A DNA stretch of 8,281 nucleotides from Thermatribacter sp964570785. GTDB lineage: Bacteria > Atribacterota > Atribacteria > Atribacterales > Thermatribacteraceae. The notes beneath the pieces are model-generated. The model was not told the DNA's origin, searched no databases, and saw only the letters and a program-made list of their open reading frames with translations. The stretch is taken from NCBI GenBank assembly GCA_964570785.1, contig CAZMZG010000067.1, positions 1 through 8,281 on the forward strand, written 5' to 3'. Positions 5,922-8,281 of this stretch are shown here, piece after piece; the stretch's first letter is position 1; each line of letters starts with the position of its first letter. The translations under genes and the position numbers were made by a program.

Positions 5922-6818
5922 TCAATACTCTACCTGTTTTCGCATAACCCTGCTATACATCAAAGCCAAAAGGGCGACTACAAGTGTTATGAGATAAGCC
6001 AGAGCGGCACCCTTTCCAAAGTGCAAGAATTTAAAAGCCTCCTGATAGGTCAAAAACGAAATAACCTTGGTGGCATTGGCAGGTCCTCCCTGAGTCATTA
6101 TGTAAACAATATCAAACACCCTGAAAGCATCCAGGGTCCGCAGCACCAGAACTACCAGGAAAGTTGGAGTCAACAAAGGGATAAGGATGCGGAACAGGTA
6201 AGATTTCCAGCTGGCCCCATCCACTATCGCTGCTTCATACAGCTCACGGGGTATGGTTTGCAGCCCTGCAAGCAAAAGAAGAGCCACCAGCGGAGTTACT
6301 TTCCAGACATCAGCTATAATGACGCAGTGCATGGCACTCCAGGGATTGGTCAGCCAGGGCCGATAGGAATCCAGAATCCCCAGCTGAGTTAGCAGGGCAT
6401 TAAGCGCACCATAGTTGGCGTTAAAAATCCACTTCCACATAATGGCATCAACGGTTATGGGTAAAGCCCACGGCAAAAGCAGGAGGCTCCGCAACACCCC
6501 TCTCCCTTTGAACTTTTCGTTAAGTAGCAAAGCAATCAGGAAACCAGCCACCATCTCCAGGGCAATGGAAACTACCGTAAAATAAGCAGTTTTCCACATA
6601 GACCCCCAGAAATAAGAGCTCCTCAAGATCTCAAGATAATTGCGTAAACCCACAAAAGGTGTTCCCATGGCACGCCTGGTAAAATCTATCTGAAAAAGGC
6701 TCATGTAGAAAGAAAGTGCCATGGGATAGAAAATGATGATTCCTATGAAAACAAAAGCGGGAAGAATAAGAAACCAGGCAAAATAAACTTCTTTTCTTCG
6801 AAAAGTTCCAGTTCTCAT
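5922..6818 (-). CDS. Carbohydrate ABC transporter permease, MalF/UgpA-like
   Basis: Inner-membrane partner of the MalG-like permease. From the ATG at 6818 it has 298 residues, the usual size of UgpA-type proteins that lack the large MalF periplasmic loop. About six membrane segments follow a short basic N-terminus (RTGTFRRKE). Family features are the first segment around 13-36 ending in YPMALSFYMSLF, the LLLLPWALPITVDAIMWKWI segment (112-131), the EAA loop ELYEAAIVDGASWKSYLFRI (192-211) with ILIPLLTP (211-218), and near the C-terminus TQGGPANATKVISFLTY (242-258). An in-frame GTG at 6827 would add three residues, but the only Shine-Dalgarno (GGAG, 6830-6827) overlaps that GTG and sits eight bases before the ATG, so the ATG is preferred. 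It follows the binding-protein gene after a hairpin. Confidence 0.93.
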   Translation of the reverse strand: MRTGTFRRKEVYFAWFLILPAFVFIGIIIFYPMALSFYMSLFQIDFTRRAMGTPFVGLRNYLEILRSSYFWGSMWKTAYFTVVSIALEMVAGFLIALLLNEKFKGRGVLRSLLLLPWALPITVDAIMWKWIFNANYGALNALLTQLGILDSYRPWLTNPWSAMHCVIIADVWKVTPLVALLLLAGLQTIPRELYEAAIVDGASWKSYLFRILIPLLTPTFLVVLVLRTLDAFRVFDIVYIMTQGGPANATKVISFLTYQEAFKFLHFGKGAALAYLITLVVALLALMYSRVMRKQVEY

Positions 6819-6826
6819 GTAAGTCA

Positions 6827-6830
6827 CTCC
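6827..6830 (-). promoter_or_regulatory. Ribosome binding site deciding the MalF-like start
   Basis: GGAG on the minus strand lies eight bases before ATG at 6818. Its last G is the first base of the upstream GTG (6827-6825), so that GTG cannot use it. No other purine-rich site lies at a workable distance before the GTG; the bases upstream are the T-rich tail of the intercistronic hairpin. Confidence 0.7.
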
Positions 6831-6840
6831 ATAAAAGAAC

Positions 6841-6861
6841 AGGGCGGGCTTGACCCGCCCT
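6841..6861 (-). terminator. Intercistronic hairpin after the binding-protein gene, possible attenuator
   Basis: A perfect 8-bp, very GC-rich stem AGGGCGGG/CCCGCCCT encloses a 5-base loop. It begins five bases after the binding-protein stop codon. On the minus strand it is followed by GTTCTTTTAT, an interrupted T-tract, so it may act as a leaky terminator or as a 3'-end stabiliser against exonucleases. Either would make the binding protein more abundant than the permeases, as is known for malE and similar genes. The permease ribosome binding site starts about 10 bases downstream and is not inside the stem. Confidence 0.8.
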
Positions 6862-6866
6862 GAGTG

Positions 6867-8120
6867 TCAGTATCTTTCCATAACTTCCTTGACTCTGGAA
6901 ACTGCGTCATCCATAGCCCGTTGTGGAGTTTTAGCTCCAGTAAGTGCCGCCTGCAGTTCCTCGCCCACAATCAGCGAAAACTGTGAGTACCAGGGTACCT
7001 GAGGACGATCGAACACGTAGCGAATCTGCTCTTTGGCCACCTTTACAACTTCAGGTTGTTGGGCAATAAGCTCGGGGTCATCGTAAAGCGATTTCCAGAT
7101 AGGCAAAGCATTCTGGCTATACTTTTTCTGCACTTCTTTACTGGCAAGATAGGTTACATATTTCCAGGCCTCATCAGGATGTTTGCTGGTTTTCATAATG
7201 CTTAATCCCATTCCGCCATTGCAGGTAGCACTTCTTCTCCCCTCTGGGAAGCCCGGGATAAGCGCCAAAACAGCATTACCAGCAATTTGGGATTCCTGAG
7301 GGTCATTGGCCAGGTTGTACATGTAAGTCCAGTTAAGCCCGAAAGCAGCTTGACCTGCAGAAAACACCCTGCGCACTTCTTCATAGAAAGACTCGACACA
7401 GGCGGGATTGAAGTAACCAGCCTTCATGTTATCAACCATGAATTCCAGAGCTTTGAGCGGAGCTCCCTGGTTCATGACGGGGTTGCCATTTTCATCGAAA
7501 AGTTTCCCATCCATACCCACCACATACTGTAACCACTGAATAACTACTGCTTCACCCTGCCCCCAGGCATCGATAATAGGATATTTAACAATCCCAGTAT
7601 CTTTCAATTTTTTGGAAATTTCTATCACTTCGGGCCAGTAAGCAGGAAGAGTTGCTCCAACGTCTTCGAGCATCTTTTTGTTGTAAAAGAAGTACTGCCA
7701 GTCGTTAAGCCAGGGCATGCCGTAAAGTCTGCCTTTGTAGGTAACCGAAGAAAGTACCTCTGGGAATATGTCAGCGCGGTCCTCTTCAGAAAGGCGGTCG
7801 GTTACATCCAGTAGCCACCCTGCTTCTGCAAACTCCGCAGGCCAGATACAATCAAGAAGAATAACATCGTAGGTTCCCGCTCCACTGGCCGCTGCTACCA
7901 CGATTTTATCATGCAGTTCTTCGTAAGCTACAAAAGAGAGATTAACCGCAATATCTGGGTTCTGCTTAAGGAACTCCTCGGTCATAGCGCGAATATCGCT
8001 TTCCTGGTAGCCAGCCTGTTTCATAAAAAGGCCACTGATTTCAACTTTAGCCATAACAGGCAAACTCAGGATTACCAATACGCACATAGCCAATGCCAAG
8101 CATACAACTGCCTTTTTCAT
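6867..8120 (-). CDS. Extracellular solute-binding protein of a carbohydrate ABC importer (family 1, UgpB/MalE-like)
   Basis: Exported ligand-capture subunit for the two permeases downstream. It has 417 residues, typical for this family. The N-terminus MKK plus a hydrophobic stretch (4-22) ending PVMA gives a signal peptidase I site after about Ala24. Cys7 and Cys13 are not in a lipobox, so the protein is probably not lipid-anchored. The mature part shows the family pattern: EEFLKQNPDIAVNLSFVAYEELHDKI (48-73), an AASGAGTYDVILLD segment (76-89), GWLLDVTDRL (97-106), YKGRLYGMPWLNDWQYFFYNKKML spanning about 123-146, an AAFGLNWTYMYNLA region (about 265-278), then GGMGLSIMKTSKHPDEAWKYVTYL (about 308-331). 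Aromatic residues (Trp, Tyr) are frequent, as in sugar sites, but the ligand is unknown. The ATG has GGGGAGGG about six bases upstream. No ATPase gene is adjacent. Confidence 0.93.
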   Translation of the reverse strand: MKKAVVCLALAMCVLVILSLPVMAKVEISGLFMKQAGYQESDIRAMTEEFLKQNPDIAVNLSFVAYEELHDKIVVAAASGAGTYDVILLDCIWPAEFAEAGWLLDVTDRLSEEDRADIFPEVLSSVTYKGRLYGMPWLNDWQYFFYNKKMLEDVGATLPAYWPEVIEISKKLKDTGIVKYPIIDAWGQGEAVVIQWLQYVVGMDGKLFDENGNPVMNQGAPLKALEFMVDNMKAGYFNPACVESFYEEVRRVFSAGQAAFGLNWTYMYNLANDPQESQIAGNAVLALIPGFPEGRRSATCNGGMGLSIMKTSKHPDEAWKYVTYLASKEVQKKYSQNALPIWKSLYDDPELIAQQPEVVKVAKEQIRYVFDRPQVPWYSQFSLIVGEELQAALTGAKTPQRAMDDAVSRVKEVMERY

Positions 8121-8230
8121 TTTTATCCCTCCCCAAAAATTTTCTATAAATTCTTTCCAAGCTTAAAAAAATGCACTTACCCAAGTCTTTTCGGCTATGC
8201 CTCACCTCCTTTATCACTCAAATTTTCCCC
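8121..8230 (-). other. Leader region of the ABC transporter unit
   Basis: AT-rich noncoding stretch before the binding-protein start. On the minus strand it holds AAAGGAGGTGAGG (about 8211-8199), which resembles a strong ribosome binding site but is followed only by ATA and a frame without a sensible product. It also contains a weak 4-bp ACTT/AAGT stem just before seven T residues (8171-8165), and the true ribosome binding site next to the gene. No -35/-10 pair stands out: TATAGA (about 8137-8142) has no matching -35. The promoter may lie here in a non-consensus form or beyond the window. Confidence 0.4.
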
Positions 8231-8281
8231 TCAGGACATATGTATCTCCACGTTCTCAGCTACTCCCCCAAGCAGAGTATA
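8231..8281 (-). CDS. Possible C-terminal end of an upstream gene
   Basis: From the window edge one minus-strand frame stays open for 16 codons, YTLLGGVAENVEIHMS, before TGA (8233-8231). The other two minus frames stop within the first 11 codons. The composition is protein-like, and a gene ending about 110 bases before the binding-protein start would be natural, but 16 codons are too few to identify a family or prove coding. It may equally be noncoding leader. Confidence 0.22.
   Translation of the reverse strand, partial: YTLLGGVAENVEIHMS

Noticed and set aside
5061..8120. The ABC importer as a thiamine or HMP transporter (ThiBPQ or ThiXYZ type)
   Set aside because: Binding protein and permeases are of the MalE/MalF/MalG carbohydrate class; ThiB and ThiY belong to other families, ThiP is a single long permease, and no THI box precedes this unit.
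8221..8281. GGGGAGTAGC followed by CTGAGA at the right edge, resembling a yybP-ykoY (manganese) riboswitch or a second THI box
   Set aside because: The second conserved yybP-ykoY loop (GAGACC type) is missing, and so are the ACCC and CCTGATCTGG parts of a THI box. The stretch also reads as an open frame. Chance similarity is more likely.
1..8281. CRISPR arrays, tRNA or rRNA genes, insertion sequences, integrases and long direct repeats
   Set aside because: None was seen on either strand by eye; the window is packed with housekeeping metabolic and transport genes.

Overview
The window reads almost entirely from the minus strand and holds two adjacent transcription units, described here in transcription order (high to low coordinates). 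Protein types, type I (non-lipid) export of a binding protein, mixed GTG/ATG starts, frequent AGA/AGG arginine codons, roughly balanced base composition and strong GGAGG-type ribosome binding sites suggest a bacterium of the Thermotogota, Atribacterota or thermophilic Firmicutes kind. This placement is a guess; the sequence alone does not fix a phylum.

Unit 1 (about 8120 to 5061) is a carbohydrate-type ABC importer: a secreted substrate-binding protein, then a MalF/UgpA-like and a MalG/UgpE-like permease. No ATPase is present, so a shared ATPase elsewhere is expected. A perfect 8-bp hairpin sits just after the binding-protein gene, as is common where that protein is made in excess over the permeases. 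About 160 bases of leader precede the binding protein, possibly with the last codons of another gene at the window edge.

Unit 2 (about 4976 to 1 and beyond) is a thiamine salvage operon. A consensus -10 box is followed by a TPP riboswitch, a Rho-independent terminator, and then thiW-cytX-thiM-thiE-thiL-thiD with overlaps or gaps of only a few bases. ThiW (ECF S-component, thiazole side) and CytX (NCS1 family, pyrimidine side) bring in the two halves of thiamine. ThiM phosphorylates hydroxyethylthiazole and ThiD phosphorylates hydroxymethylpyrimidine twice. ThiE joins them to thiamine phosphate, and ThiL makes thiamine pyrophosphate, which closes the loop by binding the riboswitch. No de novo gene (thiC, thiG, thiH, thiS, thiF) is visible. 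thiD runs off the left edge and was recovered by translating the open minus-strand frame.

Every gene belongs to a known family, and I found no undescribed system. The most instructive structure is the riboswitch expression platform, where a terminator/antiterminator switch can be read directly from the sequence. Long plus-strand frames are antisense shadows of these genes.
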